IMG/VR virus record: IMGVR_UViG_3300005095_000050
Span: 1 to 21,072 of that record
Strand: one strand, 5' to 3'
Source: a virus
DNA length: 21,072 nt
Below are positions 7,442 to 16,149 of the stretch, one piece after another. The notes under the pieces were generated by a model that saw nothing but the letters and a program-made list of their open reading frames with translations, did no database searches and was not told where the DNA came from. Every line of letters starts with the position of its first letter. Position 1 is the stretch's first letter. The position numbers and the translations under genes were made by a program.

Positions 7442-9479
7442 TAAGATCTCCTTTGTTTAACTCATCTAGAGTTATTCCATGTTTTTCTAATTTTTCTAGT
7501 AGTTCTGCATATTTTTTTGCTATGTCAGCATCTGTGCTTAATACTTCTTTTTGAGCTTTAACTTCAGTCATTTTTGTTCTAGCTAGAGCATTTTGAGCCA
7601 ACGCTTGTTCTTTTATTGATTTAGCTTCTTTTTCTTTAGCTTCAGCTTGTTGTTTAATTAATTCTATCTGTTTAGCTTGTTGTTGTATAGGATCAACTTG
7701 ATGTTTATAATTTTCAATCTCATCAGCAATTGAAGGAAATTCCATTAACTCAAATAATTTTGCCAATAATTTCTGAACTATTTCAGGAGGACATGCTCCT
7801 ACTTGAACCAACTGTGATGCTTGTTGCATTAGCATATTAATTTGGTTTATTCTTGACTCTTTTAATCCGTCTGTTCCTACTACTATTTTTATATCGTAAT
7901 CAACATCTGATTTGTTGAACATATCATTTATTTCTTTAAATATAAGCAATCTTGCTTGTGCTTGTATGTCTTCTGGGAGTTCTTGTACTCTGTACTTATC
8001 TTCAAGTTTAGCCTGTTCTTTAGCTTTTACCTCAGGAATGTTTATTCCTGTTATCTTTTCTATCTCTTCATCAGACAAATACTTCATAGCCATCTTTAAC
8101 CACATAACCAAGATGTCTTTTATGTATTCTTGTAATTGAATATTAAACACTAACAATCTTACCTGCGCTTGGCTCATCATCATAGAAAAGTTTGAAGCAG
8201 GAGAGTTTAGCTCTTTTCCAGACATACCAGATATAGTTCTGTTTACTCCAGTTAGTCCCTCAGCTTGGTTCTCTACTATTTGTAGCATATTGTAAACAAC
8301 AGATGGTACTTCGTTAAATTTACCATCATAGATAACTTGATTTATTGGAAGTCCTATTGAGTCTATCTCAACAAATGGTTTACCCTCAAGTAATCTTTTC
8401 ATGTTAACGCTATCAAGTGATCCTTTTCTAATAAATTTTGTCCCATTATTTGACATACTCATATTATCAACAACACCCCTAATTATTGAAGTTATAAATT
8501 TTTGTTCATCTGAGATCATTTCAGCTAAACTGTCTCCCCATATGTTAAATTCGTTTTCGAATAGATTTACTTCTCTAAATGGAAAAAAATCAAAATCAAA
8601 AGTGTCTTTTCCAATTATCTCTATATCGCTTGAAGAATATGGTAAGAAGTAAACTATTTTTATTTTACCTTTTTCTTTATACCAATATTCGTAGACATAA
8701 AACTCACTATCTTCCTTAGATTTATCTTCAGTATCCAAATATTCTATGTTTCTTGTGTCATGAATATTGTCAGCTACTTCAGTTGAAGTGCTATTATTGT
8801 TAAAAAATTTTTCAACTTTCCTTTTGTCGTATTTTTCATCACTTAACAATTCATCTTTTGTTGTATTGTATCTTACTATTATATATCTACTACTTTGTAT
8901 GCTTGAGGCTAATGGATCAGTAAAAACGTCTTCATTTGGCAATATTTCAGCATTTGGTCTGTTTTTTGTTACATTCTCTATGACTATGTAGTATTTTCCG
9001 TCTTTTTCAATTGTTTTAAATTTAGAACCAACAGTTTGAAGTTGAACATATTGATTATATGATATTTCTTGTTTGTTTTGAGTTTTTTGTTTTTCCCAAA
9101 AGACTCTTGCTATTGCTGTTCCCTCTTTTGTAACAATATTTGAAGTTGTGTTTATAAATTTAATTCTTTCGAATTCTTTGTTCCAGAAATAATTGAGTAA
9201 TTTTTCATCTATATTTGCTTTGATAGTATCAAATTTAGTTTTTGGATATATCTTACATATCTTATCACCTGTAATGAATGGTTTTACTAAATTAGCTGAT
9301 AATACTTTTGATTGTTTTTTTATCAATTTCCATACTATCTTACTTCTTCCTTCAACTTCATTACCGTATGGTTCACCATCATGTTCTGACAACCATTTAG
9401 ATATTTTATCGTTTATGCCTGATTTGAATTCATCTGATATTTTAAAATCGTCATATATTTGTTTTGCTAATTCGCTCAT
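7434..9479 (-). CDS. Portal protein
   Basis: A 681-residue protein expected to form the dodecameric ring at the capsid vertex through which DNA is packaged and ejected. The N-terminus (FKSGINDKISKWLSEHDGEP) leads into a helical wing region. The centre contains EGLTGVNRTISGMSGKEL (about residues 408-425) and SPASNFSMMMSQAQVRL, the conserved Gly/Ser-Gln region typical of P22-like and other podoviral portals. The last 70 residues are an Ala/Gln/Lys/Glu-rich coiled coil, comparable to the C-terminal barrel of long portals. AAGGAG is correctly spaced before the ATG. It sits directly upstream of the scaffold and capsid genes. I make the portal call from length, pattern and context; the exact subfamily is uncertain. 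Confidence 0.88.
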   Translation of the reverse strand: MSELAKQIYDDFKISDEFKSGINDKISKWLSEHDGEPYGNEVEGRSKIVWKLIKKQSKVLSANLVKPFITGDKICKIYPKTKFDTIKANIDEKLLNYFWNKEFERIKFINTTSNIVTKEGTAIARVFWEKQKTQNKQEISYNQYVQLQTVGSKFKTIEKDGKYYIVIENVTKNRPNAEILPNEDVFTDPLASSIQSSRYIIVRYNTTKDELLSDEKYDKRKVEKFFNNNSTSTEVADNIHDTRNIEYLDTEDKSKEDSEFYVYEYWYKEKGKIKIVYFLPYSSSDIEIIGKDTFDFDFFPFREVNLFENEFNIWGDSLAEMISDEQKFITSIIRGVVDNMSMSNNGTKFIRKGSLDSVNMKRLLEGKPFVEIDSIGLPINQVIYDGKFNEVPSVVYNMLQIVENQAEGLTGVNRTISGMSGKELNSPASNFSMMMSQAQVRLLVFNIQLQEYIKDILVMWLKMAMKYLSDEEIEKITGINIPEVKAKEQAKLEDKYRVQELPEDIQAQARLLIFKEINDMFNKSDVDYDIKIVVGTDGLKESRINQINMLMQQASQLVQVGACPPEIVQKLLAKLFELMEFPSIADEIENYKHQVDPIQQQAKQIELIKQQAEAKEKEAKSIKEQALAQNALARTKMTEVKAQKEVLSTDADIAKKYAELLEKLEKHGITLDELNKGDLNG

Positions 9480-9491
9480 TGATTCTCCTTA

Positions 9492-11630
9492 TTAAAACTC
9501 AAAAAATCTATCATAATTATAATCATATTCTCCTGTTGATACTTTGTAATATTCATCAATATTTTCAAATGGCATATATATTCTTATGCCATTGTTCATT
9601 TTTTCAATTTCGTTTTGTATTTCTTCGGTTTTTTTATTGTATTCTTCTATTTCATTAGATATTTTATATTGAGATATTAGTAAATATATTTTTTCAGCTG
9701 ATAAAGCATAATTTGTTATTGTTAATGCAATAGGTCCAGAAAATGAATATGCTTGATAAGCTATTACAGCTATTTGCATATAAAGTTTTGTATTGTCATC
9801 AAGTCCAGCATTGTTAAACAAAGACGTTGAAGTGAATGTAACAAATGTTGTTACTGGAGCAAAGTAGAATCCTATTGCAAATGTAAGAAATTGAAACATT
9901 GATGTTTGCCAAAATTTTAATTTAACAGAATCTTTTGCGTATACAAACATTACTACATCATGTTTATAGTTTCCATAAAAATCTTTTAATGATCTTGATT
10001 TTGTCTTAAAATATTTCATTGGGATTGGAAATATTCCATTATCGTAATTGTGATTTGTATAATATGAATTATCACCAATTTTTATTGACATTTTTCTTGT
10101 TGAATTGCATATTATTGGATACTCTCCATCATCTGAATCATGTGTTGTGTCAGGATAACAATTTTCATCATTAAAAAAAACAAGATCTGTAATGCCATCA
10201 CCTATAGTTATACTTTTAAATTCTTTGTTTGTTTTTCCATATAATATATTTAAAATTTCATCAAATCCATCTCCAAAATTTGTCCCTATTGTTATTATGG
10301 CTTCTTTTATTGCCTCAGAACCAATGCCATCTGACTCATCAGACCCATCTATAAGAATATCAGGATCTATACCCATGTCTTTTAAAAGCCTATTATATTT
10401 ATGTTTTGTATTTACTAGTGCTCCTCTTTGTTTTAATGGTATAAACATAAAATCATCAACTCCTATGCTTTCAAGTGCTTCTTCTTGATAGAAGACTTCA
10501 TTAAATTCATTATCGTCATGATCTAAACATACACATGCTATTGCTGACTTGTTTACTGGTATATTAATTGATATTTCATTATCTGTTTTATTTAAATCAA
10601 CAAATTCATATTCTATTTCTACATTTGAATTCTCTTCAATTTCATCGTTGAAATTTACTATTACAGGAAACATTCCTGTTGTATAAAAATCTGTAGTTTC
10701 TTTATCGTTTACTTTTACACTTAATACTTTATAAGATCTGTCATCAGATAATGTTATAGTGTCTGTATTTTCTTCTATGGTTATTGATTCAGTTGCTTTG
10801 TTTTTTATATTGTAAAAGTAATATGTTGAAATATCTCTGTTTACAAAAATAAAATCACTATCATCAGTTTTTATAATTAATGGTTGGTCATCATAAAAAA
10901 AAGGAAATACACTTTTTTCATACACAAATATACCTAAATCTTCTTTTGCTACAATTGGATCAAATTTGTCAATTATGTTATATCTATAACTTTCAAAATT
11001 ATTGACAAAGAAGTGCAAATATGATTTAACATAATCTGAATAGTAATCAATTTTATTTATCTCTATAATATATTTTCTCCCATCCTGACCTAAATATTCA
11101 CATTTTGTTCCTGGGCACAAATCATCAGCATTTATTCCAGCAACACAGCTTTTCTTAAACCATTTTGTTGTAAGAGATGAATCTATATATTCTCCATTAG
11201 AATATTGACATATTTGTTCAGCTGTTAGATAAATATTAGAAAAATATATTCTGTAATCACTACAAACACAATTATATTTTTCGATACTTTCAGATTTCTT
11301 TTTTACATTAATAGTTTTATTGTATTTTGCCGATAATAATTCCTCTATGTTTTTTACTGTTATTGTTTTTATTGTTCCATTTACGCTTGCAGTAAAACCA
11401 AGAGCCTTAATCCTACCATAAGACATAAGCATTATTTTCTCATATATCAATCTTGATATAGGATTACCATTTCTGTACTTTATCCATTTTGCAAATTCAT
11501 TTACAAGTTTAACTCTAAACAAATCTTTGTCACCGTCAAGTATTCTGAAGACTCCTAAATCTCTGAATGTAACAGTTTCTTCAAACGCTACTCCTATAAA
11601 ATCTACAAAAGAACTAACAGCTCCACCCAT
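9492..11630 (-). CDS. Large virion/tail protein with Cys cluster and C-terminal hydrophobic segments
   Basis: A 712-residue protein; the ATG at 11630 has AGGA five bases upstream and sits two bases after the stop of the preceding gene. The N-terminus begins MGGAVSSFVDFIGVAF. Six cysteines lie within residues 121-177 (121, 123, 141, 162, 172, 177), rare in this otherwise Cys-poor proteome. The middle is beta-rich and acidic, with repeats of the type SITIEENTDTITLSDD. At about residues 590-665 there are two or three hydrophobic stretches (MFQFLTFAIGFYFAPVTTFV, then IAVIAYQAY with AYSFSGPIALTITNYAL), then a Glu/Asn/Lys coiled coil and an acidic Tyr-rich end. It lies between the tailspike group and the portal, so a tail hub or nozzle, or a membrane-inserting ejection protein, is plausible. 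I do not recognise the family. Confidence 0.75.
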   Translation of the reverse strand: MGGAVSSFVDFIGVAFEETVTFRDLGVFRILDGDKDLFRVKLVNEFAKWIKYRNGNPISRLIYEKIMLMSYGRIKALGFTASVNGTIKTITVKNIEELLSAKYNKTINVKKKSESIEKYNCVCSDYRIYFSNIYLTAEQICQYSNGEYIDSSLTTKWFKKSCVAGINADDLCPGTKCEYLGQDGRKYIIEINKIDYYSDYVKSYLHFFVNNFESYRYNIIDKFDPIVAKEDLGIFVYEKSVFPFFYDDQPLIIKTDDSDFIFVNRDISTYYFYNIKNKATESITIEENTDTITLSDDRSYKVLSVKVNDKETTDFYTTGMFPVIVNFNDEIEENSNVEIEYEFVDLNKTDNEISINIPVNKSAIACVCLDHDDNEFNEVFYQEEALESIGVDDFMFIPLKQRGALVNTKHKYNRLLKDMGIDPDILIDGSDESDGIGSEAIKEAIITIGTNFGDGFDEILNILYGKTNKEFKSITIGDGITDLVFFNDENCYPDTTHDSDDGEYPIICNSTRKMSIKIGDNSYYTNHNYDNGIFPIPMKYFKTKSRSLKDFYGNYKHDVVMFVYAKDSVKLKFWQTSMFQFLTFAIGFYFAPVTTFVTFTSTSLFNNAGLDDNTKLYMQIAVIAYQAYSFSGPIALTITNYALSAEKIYLLISQYKISNEIEEYNKKTEEIQNEIEKMNNGIRIYMPFENIDEYYKVSTGEYDYNYDRFFEF

Positions 11631-11632
11631 AT

Positions 11633-11956
11633 TTATCCTATCAATCTATAGATATTGTTCTTACCATCAGAACCAACCAACTTATATTTAAATAGTTTAA
11701 GCAATCTTTCATTATTTGTTCTACATAAAGGCTTATATCTTTTTATTAATCTTTTTACAATAGAATATATTCTGTATTTACAATCTTCTCTATCAACTGT
11801 AAAAAGATTAATGTAATTATCATTGTCTATTATTACTATATACTTGCAGAATGATACATATTCTTTTAAATTATTAAAAGAACCAACAAAACACTCTGTT
11901 GGCTCTAATCCTAACGACTTGAAATATTTTATCGTTTCTTTATTAAACTTAACCAA
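11633..11956 (-). CDS. Hypothetical basic protein
   Basis: A protein of up to 107 residues, Lys/Arg-rich, with two Tyr/Ile-rich segments (YIVIIDNDNYINLF and YRIYSIVKRLIKRYK) and four cysteines. The proposed start is a TTG that overlaps the end of the previous gene by 8 bases; the site before it (AAAGAA) is weak, and no ATG or GTG is available nearby, so the N-terminus is uncertain. It ends two bases before the ATG of the 712-residue virion protein. I do not recognise it. A small alpha/beta fold is likely, and a tail or head accessory role is inferred only from location. Confidence 0.6.
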   Translation of the reverse strand: MVKFNKETIKYFKSLGLEPTECFVGSFNNLKEYVSFCKYIVIIDNDNYINLFTVDREDCKYRIYSIVKRLIKRYKPLCRTNNERLLKLFKYKLVGSDGKNNIYRLIG

Positions 11957-12374
11957 TACTATTCTTTATGTCAGTATATAAAGATGATAATTCATCGTTA
12001 GCTATAATGCTAGGCTTATCTTCAAGTATTCCTGAGCTAAACATCATAGCCCAAGCATTCATTTGAGAATCAAATAGTTTGAATCTAAAGTTATCATCAA
12101 ATCCTTTTGTTTGTCTGTCTAATAACTCTTGTTGTTTTATTTGTGTATTTTTCTGTTCAAGAACCAACTCAGCTTGGTTCTGTTTTACAATAGTGTCTTG
12201 TTCATTTAATGGAGCTTGAAAAGCTAATTGCAAACATTGAGACATCAAATTAGCATATACATTAGCATAGTCGCTTCCTTTTAATCTTCCAAGATTGTAT
12301 TGTTCGTCTAAATCTTCTTTTACTTTTTCTGTTAATTCATCATATATTGTTTTTATTTGTTCAATGTCATACAT
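11949..12374 (-). CDS. Hypothetical structural-module protein (Gln-rich helical)
   Basis: A 141-residue helical protein with AAAGGA six bases before its ATG. The N-terminal half is acidic (IYDELTEKVKEDLDEQY). Then comes LMSQCLQLAFQAP, a Gln/Glu-rich coiled coil (residues 60-90, with KQNQAEL and QIKQQELLDRQ), and the segment GFDDNFRFKLFDSQMNAWAMMF. The pattern of a Gln-rich helix followed by RQ-x-GFDDN and a Gln-x-NAW element occurs in short proteins of phage tail modules, but I know no function for them. It contains two exact AGAACCAA octamers (one per orientation) only 14 bases apart at 12160-12181, read in two different frames. Confidence 0.72.
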   Translation of the reverse strand: MYDIEQIKTIYDELTEKVKEDLDEQYNLGRLKGSDYANVYANLMSQCLQLAFQAPLNEQDTIVKQNQAELVLEQKNTQIKQQELLDRQTKGFDDNFRFKLFDSQMNAWAMMFSSGILEDKPSIIANDELSSLYTDIKNSIG

Positions 12375-12386
12375 TTTAATTCCTTT

Positions 12387-12476
12387 CTAAAAATTTGTAA
12401 TACCTCCCCATAGGCTCAAAAGAAAGAGCCAGATTAGTTTCGTTTGATGAATTTCGTTTAAGTTTGTATATTGCAT
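12387..12476 (-). CDS. Small single-pass membrane peptide (29 residues)
   Basis: This short ORF lies in the 110-bp gap between tailspike and 141-residue gene. It begins at ATG 12476 with AAGGAG five bases upstream, as good a site as that of the capsid gene, and ends at TAG 12389. The product is MQYTNLNEIHQTKLIW followed by LFLLSLWGGITNF: a polar N-terminus and one hydrophobic segment of about 15 residues. The GG within a hydrophobic stretch recalls the first membrane segment of some phage holins, including this phage's own (GLLASGLGSF). It could be a small membrane protein, a lysis modulator, or a remnant of a longer gene. The family is not recognised. Confidence 0.5.
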   Translation of the reverse strand: MQYTNLNEIHQTKLIWLFLLSLWGGITNF

Positions 12477-12485
12477 TGTTGCTCC

Positions 12486-14009
12486 TTATCCTTGACTAAC
12501 TTTTAATACATCTCCATTTTCAGTATCTATCCATAGCTGTCCTACAACACCTGGGTCTGAAGTAGGAAGATTTGGTATATATACAGTCTTCATTAGCAAG
12601 TCAAATGTCATATATTCATCATCACTATATATTTTTAATCTATTTTTTCCATTGTCAGCACTTTTTACTTCAATATAAGCATCGTGCCCGTAAGCTCCGA
12701 GAAAAATTTTTGATGTTCCTCCATATAGTGTATGGTTTAATTTTAGTTCCACAGGGTCTAAAGTTTTATAATTTGTTAAACTTATTCGTGAAAACTCATC
12801 TACTTTAACATATGAATTAGTAATGTTTGTTAAAACATTGCTACTAAAATAATAGTTATCCTTTATAAAAATATCCTTAGATGAATCTATTTTATATGCT
12901 ACTGTTTGTTCTAAATAACCCTCTGTAAAATAATTTCCTTTTATTGTAGCTTTGTTTATATTAATACCATTAATACAAGTTTTATTTGCCTCAAATCTAT
13001 TATACAAAATATTTATAGATTTAAAAATATTGTTAGATTCGCTATTTAAAGAAATTGCTGTATCGCACTCATCAAAAGCTACTCCTATGATGTTTGTATG
13101 CTCCCATTGTTCAGTAGCGCCATCATCTTGTACAAAATTAATGCCTATACTTTCTTCAACAGCTTTACAATTTATATATCCTCCGTTAATCCATAAATTA
13201 GACACAAAACCATTTATAGTGATAGGATATTTACAATTTCTAGCTGTAAAATTAATTATTCTTGTATTAACAGACTGTCTAATTTTTAAAAATTCATTCA
13301 TATTATCAATTACAGATATATTTTCAAGTATATTGTGGTCAGCGTTATCTATAACAATACCTGAGTTTTCTGTAAATTTTATATCTTTTAAAACCACACC
13401 ATTAAGAATTTTAGATGAACTTTTTACATTAATTATCCCATCAATTACAGATAAATTATCTGTCCAGCTTGATTTAATGCCATAAATTTCTTTGTGAGAA
13501 GTTAAACTTATATTTGCTTTATATATTTTTTTATTTAATTTAACTACATCATATGAATCTATCGCTTTTTGTATGGCTAAACTATCATCTGTCTCGCCAT
13601 CTCCTTTTGCCCCGAATTGTTCTGGAGTTACATAACTATCATTTAAGATTCTTTCAAATGTTCCAAAAACTAAACCATCTTCATTAAACCATTCTTCCTG
13701 TTGAGTAATATCATCCCAAGTTTCAGGAAATGTTTTACCCAAGTTTATCTTTGTTCCTCCGTTATGCTCTTGTAAATCTTTTCTAAAGATGAAAGTTCCT
13801 ACACCTCCATCATTCTCTATGTGGTAGCCAAGAAGTTTGATAACATCTCCTTCATCAATCTTATCTTTAAGATTTAATAATTCTTTAACATTTCTAACAA
13901 TATAATGAAAATCTTTAGTTTGTAATTGTTTTGAATATTGTCTATCATCTGTTACTTCAATAGAAAATTCAGCATCATTAGCATTTCTTAAACCGAATTT
14001 TGAACTCAT
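12486..14009 (-). CDS. Tailspike with pectate-lyase-like beta-helix
   Basis: A 507-residue tail protein, probably a receptor-binding depolymerase acting on host surface polysaccharide. Residues 58-76 (KLLGYHIENDGGVGTFIFRK) match the LGY...DGGxGxF element that often precedes phage spike catalytic domains. Residues 127-151 contain VTPEQFGAKGDGETDD and LAIQKAID, the start signature of the Pectate_lyase_3 beta-helix family. Repeated Asn/Ile/Gly rungs then run to about residue 420. The last 30 residues carry LPTSDPGVVGQLW and DVLKVSQG, an end sequence shared with the next fibre gene. AAGGAG is five bases before the ATG. It contains no exact AGAACCAA octamer, unlike most neighbours. Catalytic residues cannot be assigned by eye. 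Confidence 0.85.
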   Translation of the reverse strand: MSSKFGLRNANDAEFSIEVTDDRQYSKQLQTKDFHYIVRNVKELLNLKDKIDEGDVIKLLGYHIENDGGVGTFIFRKDLQEHNGGTKINLGKTFPETWDDITQQEEWFNEDGLVFGTFERILNDSYVTPEQFGAKGDGETDDSLAIQKAIDSYDVVKLNKKIYKANISLTSHKEIYGIKSSWTDNLSVIDGIINVKSSSKILNGVVLKDIKFTENSGIVIDNADHNILENISVIDNMNEFLKIRQSVNTRIINFTARNCKYPITINGFVSNLWINGGYINCKAVEESIGINFVQDDGATEQWEHTNIIGVAFDECDTAISLNSESNNIFKSINILYNRFEANKTCINGININKATIKGNYFTEGYLEQTVAYKIDSSKDIFIKDNYYFSSNVLTNITNSYVKVDEFSRISLTNYKTLDPVELKLNHTLYGGTSKIFLGAYGHDAYIEVKSADNGKNRLKIYSDDEYMTFDLLMKTVYIPNLPTSDPGVVGQLWIDTENGDVLKVSQG

Positions 14010-14029
14010 ATCATCTCCTTAATGTTTTT

Positions 14030-15670
14030 TTATCCATCACTCACTTTTAAGATTCCACCATCATTCCAAATAGCACCAGCTACATTTGGATCACTTGTTG
14101 GTAAATCAGTAAAGATATAATTGCCACCATTTTTATAAAACTTAATTCCACCAGCATTAGATGCGCTACCATCTTTATGGTATAGATTTATTCCTGAACC
14201 ACCTGTAGCAAGATCAGTCCATGCTCTAATGTTCAAGATGCCATAAGTTGTATCATAATTAATGCACTTATTGAAATCATTAGAACCAGTTGTTGGATCA
14301 TACATTATTCCAATATAGTTCCCAGCAATTCTTAAATTACCATAGTCTGTTAAGCTTGCAACATGTTTTGTTTCTAATGAGCTTTCATTCCATTGCCAAA
14401 CAGTAAACCAAGAACCATATCCTATGAATTGATCAATATCAGATGATTTATAATCACTGTATGGAATATCTTCTTTGATTAATATTGCATTTGTTCCATC
14501 ATCTAATTTAACCAAATATTCTTCATAAATATCATCGTTATTTTTTAAGTGCATGCCAATATAAATATCGTTTCCATCAAAAACTATACCCTCTGGCTCT
14601 ATATATTTGTAATTACTTAAATTAATGAAATTAGGCATAAATTTAATTACATTTACAAGACTTCCTTCATCTGTGTACACTCTAATCTCTCTATTTCTAA
14701 TTTGTGAGCTATCATAAGAACCAAACAGCATATAGATAAGTCCATTTTTGTAAGCAACACCTTGGAAGTCATAATATGAAGCATAATCTGTGTTTCTTGT
14801 AACTATAAATTCTTTTTCAAAGTTATTGTAATCACCATCAATAATTGTTTGAATATTATTGTATATCCTAACCAATTTTCTTCTTGTAGTCTTTATATCA
14901 CTAAATACGATTATTGTCTTTTTAGTTTCATTATCAACATATGGTAAAGCGTGATACCATATTGTTTCTTTTTCGTTGTTGCTGTCATAATCATCAATTA
15001 CCCTGTATAGATTAACTTCAGGTGTATCTGAATCATCCCATTTAATTATACTTATATGTCTACCAAAATTTGGGTAGACAGTAATATCTTCGTATTTATA
15101 GTTTTTGATAACTATCTCATTGTCTTCGTTTGGAGTCCCACCAGATGATACAAATTGCAATTGACCAGTACTGTCTTTGAAGTAAGAAAGTCCTTGATGA
15201 GCCACATTGTCTAAATCATTAGTTTTTAGTATTAAATTTCCATTTAAGTCAAATTTATAAATTCTACCTTTTTCTCCTGGTGAATAGTTATTAATGCCAT
15301 TGTCACTATCTTTTACATTCCTGTGTGCATATAAATACCCATCAACTACAGCAATTCCTTGTAAATTTCCTTTTCCATATTCACTTTCTACATCAAACTT
15401 ACATATCATTTTATGTTTACTTAAATCAAACCACCTTTTTCCTCTAACTAGGTTAGTATCTTTAGCAACAATCTTTGGATTTTCATTGTTTTCATTGACA
15501 ACAATATTTGTAACTTCATCTTTTTTTGGATATTCATTTAATGTATTATTTAGCTTTTCATCTGTTGTAATATCTTCAATATTTATAGTTTTATTGCCAT
15601 CAGTTCTATAATTACATTCAATTGTTGCAATATTCCCATTTTCATTTTCAAGCTTCAATCTACTAGCCAT
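14030..15670 (-). CDS. Tail fibre with beta-propeller-like domain
   Basis: A 546-residue protein starting MASRLKLENENG. The ATG at 15670 is five bases after AAGGAG, the spacing used by the capsid and tailspike genes; the ATG at 15673 would be only two bases away. The N-terminus is a short fibre-type attachment region. From about residue 100 there are repeated blade-like units, such as LQGIAVVDGYLYAH, GRIYKFDLNGNLI, FQGVAYKNGLIYMLFGSY and EPEGIVFDGNDIYIGMHL. This pattern fits the P68 RBP/TagC-like beta-propeller of phage receptor-binding proteins. The C-terminus (LPTSDPNVAGAIW, GILKVSDG) is shared with the adjacent tailspike. One exact octamer occurs, at 14717. Fibre identity is well supported; the propeller is inferred from pattern. 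Confidence 0.8.
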   Translation of the reverse strand: MASRLKLENENGNIATIECNYRTDGNKTINIEDITTDEKLNNTLNEYPKKDEVTNIVVNENNENPKIVAKDTNLVRGKRWFDLSKHKMICKFDVESEYGKGNLQGIAVVDGYLYAHRNVKDSDNGINNYSPGEKGRIYKFDLNGNLILKTNDLDNVAHQGLSYFKDSTGQLQFVSSGGTPNEDNEIVIKNYKYEDITVYPNFGRHISIIKWDDSDTPEVNLYRVIDDYDSNNEKETIWYHALPYVDNETKKTIIVFSDIKTTRRKLVRIYNNIQTIIDGDYNNFEKEFIVTRNTDYASYYDFQGVAYKNGLIYMLFGSYDSSQIRNREIRVYTDEGSLVNVIKFMPNFINLSNYKYIEPEGIVFDGNDIYIGMHLKNNDDIYEEYLVKLDDGTNAILIKEDIPYSDYKSSDIDQFIGYGSWFTVWQWNESSLETKHVASLTDYGNLRIAGNYIGIMYDPTTGSNDFNKCINYDTTYGILNIRAWTDLATGGSGINLYHKDGSASNAGGIKFYKNGGNYIFTDLPTSDPNVAGAIWNDGGILKVSDG

Positions 15671-15699
15671 CATATCTCCTTAAAGCATATTAAAAATAA

Positions 15700-16149
15700 T
15701 TAAAGTATTTTAAAAGTTGCATCATTCTGTATTATAAATTCAGTTCCATCTGGTAATTCTATACTATCTATAGAACCAGCATTTGTTCCAGATGGAATAA
15801 TTATTTTTGTATTTGTGGCTCTTTTGTTAGTGTAAAAGATACACTCATCAGTGTTTACCCATTGTCTAATAAATGTTTGAAACCTTGTTCCATTAAAAAA
15901 ATAAAGCTGACCATCTATTGTGTTCAAGTAACAATCACCTATTTGCAATTTAGAGCCATCAATTCTTTCAGATGGTTCTGAGTCAAAAGCTCCAAGAAAT
16001 TTTTTTGTAGCCTCAATAGCTGACTCAATATTATCGGCAACATATTTAACTCTGTATTCATCAAATAATTTTTTAAGTATATCATGCGTTCTCAGTATTT
16101 TTTCATCTATGTATTGTTTTAAATAATCCAAAACATCTTTTAATTTCAT
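15700..16149 (-). CDS. Small tail appendage / fibre-attachment protein
   Basis: A 149-residue protein. The ATG at 16149 overlaps the preceding stop codon (ATGA) and has AAAGG seven bases upstream, so it is preferred to the TTG at 16155. Residues 1-55 are a charged helix, likely a coiled coil. Residues 50-90 contain FLGAFDSEPSERIDGSKLQ and GDCYLNTIDGQLYFFNG, the GxF...P..R.DGs.L..GD.Yyn...g.lyvfnG element common at the N-terminal attachment parts of phage tail fibres. The end is a small beta domain (IIIPSGTNAGSIDSIELPDG). It probably links fibres to the tail, or is a short fibre. It precedes the two large receptor-binding genes. Confidence 0.75.
   Translation of the reverse strand: MKLKDVLDYLKQYIDEKILRTHDILKKLFDEYRVKYVADNIESAIEATKKFLGAFDSEPSERIDGSKLQIGDCYLNTIDGQLYFFNGTRFQTFIRQWVNTDECIFYTNKRATNTKIIIPSGTNAGSIDSIELPDGTEFIIQNDATFKIL

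Noticed and set aside
12413-12430. GGCTC...GAGCC hairpin as a terminator between tailspike and the 141-residue gene.
   Set aside because: The stem is only 5 bp, no U run follows, and it lies inside the 29-residue ORF.
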